From a virus: 35,646 bases of DNA. Below are positions 7,837-13,530 of the stretch, in pieces. The DNA lies in IMG/VR virus record IMGVR_UViG_3300042542_000517, positions 1-35,646 of that record. One strand, written 5' to 3'. A program made the position numbers and the translations under genes. Position 1 is the first letter of the stretch. Each line of letters begins with the position of its first letter. The notes under the pieces are model-generated. The model was given only the letters and a program-made list of their open reading frames with translations, did no database searches and had not been told where the DNA came from.

Positions 7837-7975
7837 TTTTGCCCCGTTTTTGCTTGCCCATGGGAATCTTGATCTCGATTTCTATTTCATTAACACCGTT
7901 CTTTTTCTTCTCTTTTTCTTCGTCGAGATACTCTTTTAGCAACTCTTTGTCAGATTTCTTTTGACCGTTCTTCAT
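7817..7975 (-). CDS. Lysine-rich microprotein, 52 aa, function unknown
   Basis: The frame starts at the ATG overlapping the previous stop (ATGA) and encodes 52 residues beginning MKNGQKKSDKELLKEYLDEE, with an alternating charged KEKKKNGVNEIEIEIKIPMG core and a basic tail. About half of all residues are charged. The C-terminal 20 bases overlap the start of the next gene. No known family is recognised. It is supported by the four-base overlap, by continuity with similar genes on both sides and by the lack of any other frame there. Confidence 0.6.
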   Translation of the reverse strand: MKNGQKKSDKELLKEYLDEEKEKKKNGVNEIEIEIKIPMGKQKRGKNGRSMD

Positions 7976-8124
7976 TTTTTCCTCGGCTTGGCTGTTTTAG
8001 CGGCTTCCTTAAAATCTGCCTTAGTAGGCGCACCTTTAGAACCTACCTTACGCATCTTCTCGCCACTACCCTCGGCAATACGTTTGCGCTTGGCATTGAT
8101 ATTTGCGTAGAGTCCGGGCTTCAT
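7972..8124 (-). CDS. Basic microprotein, 50 aa (MKPGLYANI family)
   Basis: A 50-residue protein starting MKPGLYANINAKRKRIAEGS and continuing with GEKMRKVGSKGAPTKADF, then a Lys/Ala tail. I recognise the MKPGLYANIxAKRKRIxxGSGExMRKVGxKGAP pattern from many environmental and cultured phages, where it lies beside the DUF6496-like gene found here directly upstream. Start and stop both form ATGA overlaps. Function is unknown; high positive charge suggests nucleic-acid or membrane-surface contact. Confidence 0.75.
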   Translation of the reverse strand: MKPGLYANINAKRKRIAEGSGEKMRKVGSKGAPTKADFKEAAKTAKPRKK

Positions 8125-8279
8125 TTCTTCTTTCCCTTCTTAGTCATACCAGCTTCGCTCATGGCAATAGCTACGGCTTGCTTAGGATTGGTCACGACCT
8201 TACCGCCCTTGCCTGAGTGCAGAGTTCCTTCTTTGAACTCGCCCATAACCTTGCCGACCTTCTTCTGAGCCTTAGACAT
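8121..8279 (-). CDS. Basic microprotein, 52 aa (DUF6496-like)
   Basis: A 52-residue protein with the pattern KKVGKVMGEFKEGTLHSGKG followed by KVVTNPKQAVAIAMSEAG and a Lys-rich tail. This is the signature of the DUF6496 phage and bacterial family as I remember it. The start overlaps the end of the Ref-like nuclease gene by 8 bases and the stop forms ATGA with the next gene. Its family role is unknown. The four consecutive basic genes from here to 7537 look like one conserved block. Confidence 0.75.
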   Translation of the reverse strand: MSKAQKKVGKVMGEFKEGTLHSGKGGKVVTNPKQAVAIAMSEAGMTKKGKKK

Positions 8280-8571
8280 CTTTTTCATTTAGCAACTCCA
8301 TAACTAAGTCTTGCAGTTCAGATTCAGTCACGGAATACCGCCGCTCAAATGCCTTACGACCTAAACCGTGATACCCAGTATTACCTCTATGATGCTCAGG
8401 ACAAAGGGGAATAGCATTAGAATGAGAATTCCTGACTCCCAGTCCTAACCCTATCCCCCTTATGTGGTGAATCTCAGCAGGTGTGCCTGCGTATCCAAGT
8501 TTGTAACATAATATGCAACCTATGTCAGCAATCTCGGATAAAAACTTACGTTCATTTTCCCGCAATAGCAA
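8272..8571 (-). CDS. Ref-family (RecA-dependent nuclease-like) HNH protein
   Basis: A 99-residue HNH-type protein. It shows GCILCYKLGYAGTPAEIHHI (18-37) with a CxxC pair and the HH dyad, then NAIPLCPEHHRGNTGYHGLG (52-71) with the second metal-ligand cluster, and FERRYSVTE. This matches the phage Ref family (recombination enhancement function; the P1 member is a RecA-dependent nuclease). Length fits the catalytic core alone; the P1 N-terminal DNA-tail is absent. With the ERF annealing protein and PD-(D/E)XK proteins elsewhere, it likely acts in phage recombination or Holliday-type intermediate processing. It overlaps both neighbours. Confidence 0.82.
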   Translation of the reverse strand: MLLRENERKFLSEIADIGCILCYKLGYAGTPAEIHHIRGIGLGLGVRNSHSNAIPLCPEHHRGNTGYHGLGRKAFERRYSVTESELQDLVMELLNEKDV

Positions 8572-8734
8572 ACCTCTTAGACGGATAATTTACAAACGAT
8601 TCACCCTCATTGCACTCCTCGCAGCAGGTAACGATCTCGCCAGACATATCCCTAGCCCTCGGAACCTCATCCCAATCTACTACCCAACCGCAATACTCAC
8701 ATTGTGCCAAATTGCTGTCATCGATCTCGTTCAT
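8552..8734 (-). CDS. Small zinc-finger protein, 60 aa
   Basis: A 60-residue acidic protein with two cysteine pairs, CEYCGW (12-17) and CCEEC (37-41), separated by a short acidic loop, consistent with a single zinc ribbon. There is no membrane segment. The start overlaps the upstream stop by ATGA and the end overlaps the Ref-like gene by 20 bases. It belongs to a set of five small CxxC...CxxC proteins in this genome. A nucleic-acid or protein-adaptor role is possible; function is unknown. Confidence 0.72.
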   Translation of the reverse strand: MNEIDDSNLAQCEYCGWVVDWDEVPRARDMSGEIVTCCEECNEGESFVNYPSKRFAIAGK

Positions 8735-9057
8735 TGTGTCACCCTATCCATAGTTCGATTAGAAGCCTCCTGAGACCGCCATACGTCGATCCGAGCCTGT
8801 GCTGCTATCAACTTCCACCTAAGTTCTTCAGCAGCCTCTACAGCCGCCTGAAGCCCTTTTAGTAAGGCTTGGTACTCTGGATGAGCATAAGCCTGATTCT
8901 CCCTGTCAGCGACCGTATTCCCGATAGCCTGACTGAACAGGATTGCTTTCTTGCTTTTCCGAAACTCCTCTAGGTAAGTAACCTCGGCTTTAGCCTTAGC
9001 GTAAGCCGTAGAGTTCCGGTAGATAAAGTCGATTGCCTCATGAGGATCAACCTGCAT
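8731..9057 (-). CDS. Conserved helical phage protein, function unknown
   Basis: I place the start at the ATG at 9057 (MQVDPHEAIDFIYRNSTAYA), giving 108 residues. It has GGAG upstream and matches related proteins that begin with a DPxEAIDF-like motif; an upstream in-frame codon at 9090 would overlap the previous gene by 44 bases. The body is a long helix with AKAKAEVTYLEEFRKSKKAI, then a heptad-like stretch EYQALLKGLQAAVEAAEELR and WKLIAAQARIDVWRSQEASN. This pattern recurs in phage replication or recombination modules; I remember it near ERF/exonuclease genes but know no function. Confidence 0.75.
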   Translation of the reverse strand: MQVDPHEAIDFIYRNSTAYAKAKAEVTYLEEFRKSKKAILFSQAIGNTVADRENQAYAHPEYQALLKGLQAAVEAAEELRWKLIAAQARIDVWRSQEASNRTMDRVTQ

Positions 9058-9223
9058 TTGCCTCTCCGATAGAGATTCGGATTGCCTCAATCAGCTTCTC
9101 AGCGTTCTCAGGCGAGATAGACAGGTTTGCGCTACCGTTGGACAACATCACGTTAATCCAGACGTTCTTGCCAACCGTATCGACAAAAATTGCTGTGTAT
9201 TCGTTTACTCCTTCAACTTTCAT
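9047..9223 (-). CDS. Small protein, 58 aa, function unknown
   Basis: ATG at 9223 is preceded by AGGGGG and opens 58 codons: MKVEGVNEYTAIFVDTVGKN, then VWINVMLSNGSANLSISPEN and a helical end. The pattern suggests a small beta-sheet domain followed by one helix. Codon use looks like its neighbours, and its stop overlaps the next gene by 11 bases. It is the first gene after a strong terminator, so it is either expressed by read-through or from a start inside the preceding unit. No family is recognised. Confidence 0.65.
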   Translation of the reverse strand: MKVEGVNEYTAIFVDTVGKNVWINVMLSNGSANLSISPENAEKLIEAIRISIGEANAG

Positions 9224-9233
9224 AATGCCCCCT

Positions 9234-9254
9234 AAAAACCGGGGTTTCCCCCGG
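9234..9254 (-). terminator. Strong intrinsic terminator after the 72-residue gene
   Basis: On the minus strand a 6-bp GC stem CCGGGG, GAAA tetraloop, CCCCGG is followed at once by TTTTT (plus-strand positions 9234-9238). This is a textbook rho-independent terminator. It starts 8 bases after the stop of the 72-residue gene and precedes the start of the 58-residue gene, so it closes the leftward unit that contains 9263-9481. Confidence 0.85.
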
Positions 9255-9262
9255 ATGATTAA

Positions 9263-9481
9263 TTACTTGCGAATTGTTAAAGAATCAAGAATCATGTTGG
9301 ATTCTTTGCGAGTAAGCACTTCATTACTTGCCACTTCCCAACCGATACAGCTATTTGTACGAGACGGACGATGAATAATTACTCGCACATTGTCACTTCC
9401 ATCGTCTTGTATTTCTAAGACACCACCATACGCATACTGGTTATCAGCAGAACAATTAAGATCGTATTCGGTAATTTTCAT
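9263..9481 (-). CDS. Insulated small protein, 72 aa, function unknown
   Basis: This 72-residue protein, MKITEYDLNCSADNQYAYGG onward, has a mixed beta-rich pattern with an IIHRPSRTNSCIGWEVASNE centre and a short C-terminal helix. The Shine-Dalgarno site AAGGAG lies 7 bases upstream of the ATG. It is unusual in being alone: 115 bases with tandem repeats and a candidate promoter lie upstream, and a strong terminator follows only 8 bases after its stop. Almost every other gene overlaps a neighbour. That arrangement suits a separately controlled early gene, such as a regulator or host-takeover protein. I recognise no family. Confidence 0.75.
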   Translation of the reverse strand: MKITEYDLNCSADNQYAYGGVLEIQDDGSDNVRVIIHRPSRTNSCIGWEVASNEVLTRKESNMILDSLTIRK

Positions 9482-9525
9482 CTAGTTCTCCTTAGTCATC
9501 CCGCTGTGTGCTGCGGTATGGACGT

Positions 9526-9554
9526 ATCTTCTCAAAACTGTTTCGGAGCGTCAA
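9526..9554 (-). promoter_or_regulatory. Candidate sigma70-type promoter for the insulated gene
   Basis: On the minus strand TTGACG (9554-9549, 5 of 6 to consensus) is separated by 17 bases from GAAGAT (9531-9526, 3 of 6). The predicted start would leave a leader of roughly 35-40 bases with the Shine-Dalgarno site. The -10 box is weak, so a phage activator bound at the repeats immediately upstream may be needed; that is inference. Confidence 0.35.
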
Positions 9555-9565
9555 CACATTTATTT

Positions 9566-9601
9566 CTATCGGTAAACACATTGCTATAGGTAAACACTAT
9601 T
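9566..9601. repeat. Two tandem 18-bp repeats, candidate operator
   Basis: Two adjacent 18-base units, CTATCGGTAAACACATTG and CTATAGGTAAACACTATT, match at 14 of 18 positions, with an invariant GGTAAACAC core. They lie just upstream of the candidate promoter and overlap the 3' end of the nuclease gene. On the minus strand CTATAGCAATGTGTTTAC (9589-9572) matches CTATAGAAATGTTTTTAC at 13229-13246 on the plus strand at 16 of 18 positions, within the divergent control region. A shared regulator site is likely. Confidence 0.6.
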
Positions 9602-9875
9602 CCCGGCAAACCTCTTTCACCGCCTTTATCGCGTCAATCACGTTACTGACAACAGTTACCTGCCCTTTCCAACTGTGATGCCACAAGACTTGATCCGGGG
9701 TTAGCTTGGCTTTATCGTCCTTCTTTATCTCTAGCAGGACGTTTTTGCCCTTGTAGCCAACGAGAATATCCGGGCAACCCTTGCCTACCGCATGGAGATG
9801 CTCGACTTCCATCCCCAAGCGTCTTAGCTCTTTGACGATATCGACCTGATTCGAATCCACTCGTTTATAGACCAC
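9597..9875 (-). CDS. VRR-NUC-like PD-(D/E)XK nuclease
   Basis: A 92-residue single-domain nuclease when started at the GTG at 9875 (MVYKRVDSNQVDIVKELRRL), which has AGGGG 7 bases upstream and lies 11 bases inside the previous gene; a longer upstream start at 9968 would cover half of that gene. Catalytic motif: GCPDILVG (D36) and LLEIKKDD (E49-I-K51), then LTPDQ and WHHSWKG. This is the VRR-NUC / Holliday-junction-resolvase-like arrangement, usual length for stand-alone phage members. It likely cuts branched DNA during replication or recombination. It is the last gene of the replication unit. Confidence 0.85.
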   Translation of the reverse strand: MVYKRVDSNQVDIVKELRRLGMEVEHLHAVGKGCPDILVGYKGKNVLLEIKKDDKAKLTPDQVLWHHSWKGQVTVVSNVIDAIKAVKEVCRE

Positions 9876-10065
9876 GCCAATCCCCTTTCTTGCCCCGGTT
9901 ACCAAGCTCCCATTGGATGCGGCAATCTTTCTCCAGCTTCTCCCGCCTATCACCCTTGACCCTAGCAAGATAGTCCATTGCCTTGCCCCTGTCCTCTACT
10001 CTCCATGCTAAGACTTGGCGCACCTCGCACCTGTGCCTATGCTCTAAAACTTCCTCGGTTATCAA
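9865..10065 (-). CDS. Small conserved replication-module protein (DUF7696-like)
   Basis: This 66-residue basic protein is recognised by the pattern EEVLEHRHRCEVRQVLAWRV and GNRGKKGDW at the C-terminus, shared by a phage family lying next to helicase or nuclease genes (DUF7696 in my memory). I chose the TTG at 10065 as start, preceded by AGGA with 6-base spacing; the in-frame TTG at 10071 directly abuts that site. The gene overlaps the helicase end by 29 bases and the nuclease start by 11, so all three are probably coupled. Function is unknown. Confidence 0.75.
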   Translation of the reverse strand: MITEEVLEHRHRCEVRQVLAWRVEDRGKAMDYLARVKGDRREKLEKDCRIQWELGNRGKKGDWRGL

Positions 10066-11035
10066 AATCAATCCTAGCCCCTATTCTTTCCACAAATTGC
10101 TGGCTTAGACTGTCGTACCAAAGTCCGTACCACTCCTGACCGTCACCGTTCCGCTGCTTCTCGCACATTAGGTAGGTATCCGGCTGAGTCTCGTCTATCT
10201 GCTCACCCCTATTTTTAGCGTTTTCCTTCTTCTTGTTGCGCCACACCAAAAAGACGTTATCCACCTGATCCGAGATAGACCCCGATCCCTTTAGGTCGTT
10301 CTTATTCGGCTGAGTCTCATCCGTCTGTTGTTTGCGGATATGGTGGACTAGGTGAACATGAACGTTATGATCTCTCGCCAGTGCAGTTAGCTCGTCGATA
10401 AAAGACTTCTGACCGTTGAAGTCATCCTCGTTCTTCACGCACTTCATTAGGCTGTCGATGATGATGTGTTTAACGCCTAGCTCTGTGGCGCAGTACCGAG
10501 TCATGGCTATCACCTTCTCTGGTGACGTAGTTCCCTGCTGGTCGTAAAGGTACATATTACTACCTAGAAACTTGTCCATCCGGTCAACCATCTTCGTGAT
10601 GAATCCTGCCCTGTCGTGAGTCAACGGATCATCCAGCGATTCCCCGGAGAACTGTCTAAGCATCCGTTGTAGCGTTCTTTCTGGCTTCATCTCGAACGAT
10701 GCTATGCAGACCGACTGATTTTGCTTGACCAAGTGCAGCGCGATTTGACCAGTGATTAACGACTTACCGCCACCGTTAGAACCAGCGTAAACAGTAACCT
10801 CGCCCTCACGATAGGCAAAGGAATCATGCGTCTTAGTCCAAGGCATCACAACTTTTCGCTCTACCGTTTCCGATAGGTAGGACTCTTTGACCGACTCCAG
10901 CCAATCCCTAGCCTTCCTTACCCGGATCGTTACATCGTTAGCGTGAAGGTACTTCTCTACGTCAATAGTCTCCGATTTTAGGATTCTGGCTTTCCTAGCC
11001 TCATCTAGCTCTATCGCCCTTGCTTCAATGCTCAT
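10037..11035 (-). CDS. DnaB-like replicative helicase (RecA-type ATPase)
   Basis: A 332-residue hexameric-helicase ATPase. Walker A is AGSNGGGKS (84-92), Walker B HIIIDS (190-195), and the HLVHHIRK motif (228-235) is the DnaB/gp4-type sensor region; SGSISDQVDNVFLVWRNKKK fits the following conserved strand. The N-terminal 80 residues lack the DnaB N-terminal domain or a catalytic primase domain. Unwinding at the phage fork, driven by ATP, is the likely job. The upstream genes supply a zinc-finger primase domain and a DUF1376 protein; no polymerase is encoded, so host polymerase III is probably recruited. The start overlaps the previous stop by ATGA. Confidence 0.9.
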   Translation of the reverse strand: MSIEARAIELDEARKARILKSETIDVEKYLHANDVTIRVRKARDWLESVKESYLSETVERKVVMPWTKTHDSFAYREGEVTVYAGSNGGGKSLITGQIALHLVKQNQSVCIASFEMKPERTLQRMLRQFSGESLDDPLTHDRAGFITKMVDRMDKFLGSNMYLYDQQGTTSPEKVIAMTRYCATELGVKHIIIDSLMKCVKNEDDFNGQKSFIDELTALARDHNVHVHLVHHIRKQQTDETQPNKNDLKGSGSISDQVDNVFLVWRNKKKENAKNRGEQIDETQPDTYLMCEKQRNGDGQEWYGLWYDSLSQQFVERIGARIDFDNRGSFRA

Positions 11036-11451
11036 CGTTTCTCCCCATATTTGAACAGCAGTTCTTTTTTAATCAAAAACGCTTTCTTTTTGTTCCTATC
11101 GCCAGCACCTACAAACTCTACATATACCAATTTATTCTCGATAATGCAGTGAATAATGTCTCTAGGTCTGACCCATAAAAAAACATCTCCATCGTAAAAA
11201 ACCCACCACTTAGCCTCGGTTGCCAACAATGCCGATGGGTTGCCAGACATCTCGACTTCAACAACCAGATTCCCTGTCTCTTTAGACATCGGGTCGTACT
11301 TCACCTCAACGCCTGTGCCTGTCTCCGGTATCCAAATGTCGTAGCCCTTGAAACCATCAATCAACGTAGCGCATGGATACTTTTTACGGATACTCGCAAG
11401 CACCTGCATTTCAATGGCTATGCCGCGTTTAAGGTCATCGTGGAATGTCAT
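11032..11451 (-). CDS. PD-(D/E)XK endonuclease-like protein
   Basis: A 139-residue protein with a clear PD-(D/E)XK core: GFKGYDIWIPETGTGVEVKY, where D38 and the E49-V-K51 pair are the expected metal ligands and lysine, preceded by a helix containing E14. The remainder, with ALLATEAKWWVFYDGDVFLW, resembles the following strand and helix of restriction-like folds. Substrate is unknown; nicking, resolving or restriction-type cleavage are possible. It lies inside the replication unit, overlapping its neighbours by 4 and 17 bases, and is distinct from the VRR-NUC-like gene further down. Confidence 0.75.
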   Translation of the reverse strand: MTFHDDLKRGIAIEMQVLASIRKKYPCATLIDGFKGYDIWIPETGTGVEVKYDPMSKETGNLVVEVEMSGNPSALLATEAKWWVFYDGDVFLWVRPRDIIHCIIENKLVYVEFVGAGDRNKKKAFLIKKELLFKYGEKR

Positions 11452-11737
11452 TTCTCTCCTTAATTTTTGCCAGAAGCATCGTTGAGAACTCGGTTGGCTT
11501 TTTCGTTAGGTTCCAGATCGTCTTGACCTCTGCGGTAGATAAGTCTTTCCATCCAGCATCAACGACTTTCCAAATAGCATCAACAACTTCCTCTGGCTCA
11601 GGCTCTTTCGGAAACTCAATCAGCGGCTCTCCGGCTAATCTTTCTGCAATGACTTTCGTTAGGGCATGGTTTGTGTACATCAGCTTTAGAATATTCAGTA
11701 GCTCCTCAGCCTCATCTGTCGTTAATTCAATCGTCAT
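11435..11737 (-). CDS. Replication-module protein, 100 aa, function unknown
   Basis: This 100-residue acidic, helical protein begins MTIELTTDEAEELLNILKLM. The centre has a proline/glutamate stretch EFPKEPEPEEVVDAIWKVVD. No motif for catalysis or metal binding is seen. It overlaps the nuclease gene downstream by 17 bases and follows the primase-zinc gene by 8 bases, so it is co-expressed with replication genes. It could be a helicase loader-like or accessory factor, but nothing in the sequence shows this. Confidence 0.7.
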   Translation of the reverse strand: MTIELTTDEAEELLNILKLMYTNHALTKVIAERLAGEPLIEFPKEPEPEEVVDAIWKVVDAGWKDLSTAEVKTIWNLTKKPTEFSTMLLAKIKERNDIPR

Positions 11738-11745
11738 AGTCTCCC

Positions 11746-12174
11746 CTAGTTAATGTAGCTTACCGCTTCGTTGATTCTGGATAGAGCCGTTTTAAGCCGT
11801 TTTCTGTCCTCGGCTGATACTTCCCTACCCTCGCTTACGTCAAACGCCGCTATGGACGTTACAAGTGCCTCAAATTGGATTATTTTCAGCAGGTCTGTTG
11901 CGTAAAACGGTCTGCGGACTGGTTTATTGAAATGTTGTTCCTTTAATCGGTCTAAATTGTTGTCGCTAGGAAACAGGTCTGTCAAGTCCATTCCTACGGC
12001 TTCAACGATTTGATGCGCTGAACATCCAGCAAAGCACTTGAGCAGGATTCGACCGTCATCAGTTTCCGTTATGGCAAGACTCGGAGACTTATCGCCATGA
12101 GCAGGACAACAAGCAGTCCAGCGACCTTTAGAACCTTTGACCTTTTCGAGTTTGTTTAGCAAGTTTCCAATCAC
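11746..12174 (-). CDS. Primase zinc-binding (CHC2) domain protein, stand-alone
   Basis: A 142-residue protein whose N-terminal half is the CHC2-type zinc finger of bacterial and phage primases: CCPAHGDKSPSLAIT with C23 and H26, then ILLKCFAGCSAHQIVEAVG with C47 and C51. The C-terminal half is helical, with no Toprim motif (no ExGxxD) and no RNA-polymerase domain. In family members the finger recognises the priming site; here the catalytic part is missing and not encoded elsewhere in the window. Host DnaG may supply the activity. It overlaps the upstream DUF1376 gene by 4 bases. Confidence 0.85.
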   Translation of the reverse strand: MIGNLLNKLEKVKGSKGRWTACCPAHGDKSPSLAITETDDGRILLKCFAGCSAHQIVEAVGMDLTDLFPSDNNLDRLKEQHFNKPVRRPFYATDLLKIIQFEALVTSIAAFDVSEGREVSAEDRKRLKTALSRINEAVSYIN

Positions 12175-12800
12175 AGCACTTTCCTCCCCATAAAGTTATC
12201 GTTAGGAGCAGACTTCTTAATCCAGTCGGCTTCAAAGCCTCTCCACCCTCTAGCGCACATTAGTTCGAAAACACTCTCTAACGGCATACCAGCCTTTCCA
12301 GCTTCTTTTCTAATTTTGTTAACAACCGTATCCGTAACGGAAGCCTTTAAGCCTTTTCTATGGCGCAACCAGTCTTTCCAAATTAACTCTGATACGTCCT
12401 CTGGACGCGTAATAGTCTTTTCTTGGTTCTTGGTTATTGGTTTATGGTTATTGGTTGGTTGCACGTCCGTTGAACGGGCGTTAGACCGACGTTCAGCAGA
12501 TGCCCTACCAGCCCTAGATGCTTGCTCAATTTTCCCTCTGTAATGGGCTATTTCCTTATCTGCTCTGACGTTAATCCAACCATCTTCAGTCAACGTAAAG
12601 AATTCCTCTAAAACGGACTTAACCTCGGATTCGTAGTCGCGCAAATTGATCTGACGTGCAACGGACGTTAAACCGGAGTTCAACGGACGTTCATGGAGAT
12701 AGTAGAGATCGAGTAATCGCCTGTAGGCAATATCCTCAATAGGAGACAAATGACGGGTATGACTGGCGTAATCGCCAATATTGAATTGGTAGTAGTGCAT
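12171..12800 (-). CDS. DUF1376-type replication (replisome organiser-like) protein
   Basis: A 209-residue protein. The N-terminal domain has the signature YYQFNIGDYASHTRHLSPIE, then DIAYRRLLDLYYLHERPL, that defines DUF1376, a family typical of phage replication modules and likely to act in origin binding or helicase loading. The middle is Arg/Ser/Asn-rich linker with THNHK-like low complexity; the C-terminal part (about 140-200) forms another helical domain with GWRGFEADW, as in phage O-like initiators. ATG at 12800 has TGAGG 5 bases upstream. It is the first large gene of the leftward replication unit. Confidence 0.87.
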   Translation of the reverse strand: MHYYQFNIGDYASHTRHLSPIEDIAYRRLLDLYYLHERPLNSGLTSVARQINLRDYESEVKSVLEEFFTLTEDGWINVRADKEIAHYRGKIEQASRAGRASAERRSNARSTDVQPTNNHKPITKNQEKTITRPEDVSELIWKDWLRHRKGLKASVTDTVVNKIRKEAGKAGMPLESVFELMCARGWRGFEADWIKKSAPNDNFMGRKVL

Positions 12801-12900
12801 ATTAGCCTCACGTTATTGGCTGTCGTTACTTAAAAAGGTGGGTTTGGCAGGACGGTAACGAATCGTCTTTTCAGGAGCTACCCTAGCCATTCCCTGTGAA

Positions 12901-13077
12901 CTATACCGTAATGTTTCTCAACTGACAAATCTTACAAACATTGTGTTCCTTGAACTGCATTGACGATCTGGACTTCTTGCAGCCAGCGCAATATCTCAGC
13001 CCATGATGGTATTTCTTAATCGTTCCAGTTTTGTCGCTTAACGTTGGAACTGAGAGTTTTGAAGGTTCTTCTTTCAA
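12901..13077 (-). CDS. Small zinc-ribbon protein, 58 aa, overlapping frame
   Basis: From a TTG at 13077, with AGAGGG 7-8 bases upstream, 58 codons encode a hydrophilic start and then YHHGLRYCAGCKKSRSSMQF followed by HNVCKICQLRN. The cysteine pairs CAGC (30-33) and CKIC (48-51) make a clean zinc ribbon. No ATG is available; the frame is open further upstream to 13131. It overlaps the 3' end of the 52-residue gene by 62 bases in another frame. The strong cysteine pattern supports the coding call; the start is uncertain. Confidence 0.55.
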   Translation of the reverse strand: MKEEPSKLSVPTLSDKTGTIKKYHHGLRYCAGCKKSRSSMQFKEHNVCKICQLRNITV

Positions 13078-13174
13078 CTGGTTGCCCTCTAGGAGTTGTC
13101 TTTCTAGGTTCAGGGTACTTCTCTAGCTTAGGTTGCGTTTCTTGCAATCTTTTTAATGTTTTCTCGTATTTCAT
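13016..13174 (-). CDS. Small basic protein, 52 aa, first leftward gene
   Basis: From ATG at 13174, 52 codons encode MKYEKTLKRLQETQPKLEKY, then a PEPRKTTPRG segment and a basic C-terminus ending NWND. It is the first reading frame of the leftward unit after the divergent control region, with only a weak ribosome site (TGAG). The protein is very basic and probably binds nucleic acid or is intrinsically disordered. It has no recognised family. The downstream zinc-ribbon frame overlaps it. Confidence 0.5.
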   Translation of the reverse strand: MKYEKTLKRLQETQPKLEKYPEPRKTTPRGQPVERRTFKTLSSNVKRQNWND

Positions 13175-13309
13175 TGTCTCATAATGTTGTTGTTTGGTAA
13201 TAGAATGTTCCTATAGGATTTGATTTATCTATAGAAATGTTTTTACACCTATCTGTTAAGGTATGGCATTATTTCGACGTGGCAATTGATTAATCAACTA
13301 GGGGCAAAC
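13175..13309. promoter_or_regulatory. Divergent control region between leftward and rightward early genes
   Basis: This 135-base non-coding stretch lies between two diverging genes and is AT-rich. It holds a perfect 10-base palindrome TCCTATAGGA (13209-13218), the 18-base element CTATAGAAATGTTTTTAC (13229-13246) shared with the repeats at 9566-9601, and a perfect 12-base palindrome TTGATTAATCAA (13286-13297) just upstream of the rightward ATG. I could not identify -35/-10 pairs of convincing quality on either strand, so promoter positions are left open. A phage regulator probably controls both directions here. Confidence 0.65.
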
Positions 13310-13513
13310 ATGAAAACGATGACCGGGGATACTAACTCTGAATCAATTTATAACTGCGCTAAATGTGGCGTATCTCTTTGGAACGATCATGGCTGGAAAC
13401 TTAGTGATGGTACAGTCATTTGCAGAAAAGATGATAAGTGTGGTCATCGTCAAATCCGCAATCAAATTGAAGCAGCAAAAGCATTAGGGACTTGGGCTCC
13501 GCGTTGGCGGTAA
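13310..13513 (+). CDS. Small zinc-binding protein, 67 aa, first rightward gene
   Basis: I chose the ATG at 13310 because it is preceded by AGGGG at 5-base spacing; an in-frame TTG at 13286 lies inside a palindrome. The 67-residue product has SIYNCAKCGVSLWNDHGWKL then VICRKDDKCGHRQIR. Its four cysteines are in two pairs, CAKC and CRKDDKC, as in a treble or zinc-ribbon finger. It is the first gene of the rightward early operon, so it is a good candidate for an early regulator or host-directed protein. No family is recognised. Confidence 0.72.
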   Translation: MKTMTGDTNSESIYNCAKCGVSLWNDHGWKLSDGTVICRKDDKCGHRQIRNQIEAAKALGTWAPRWR

Positions 13514-13530
13514 CTTATTAGGGGATAAAT

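Noticed and set aside
9865-9968. Longer N-terminus for the VRR-NUC-like protein
   Set aside because: It would overlap most of the upstream 66-residue gene and is not needed for the nuclease core.
12813-12890. A 25-codon minus-strand frame MARVAPEKTIRYRPAKP
   Set aside because: Its only ribosome-site-like sequence touches the ATG, and no motif supports it; left unannotated.
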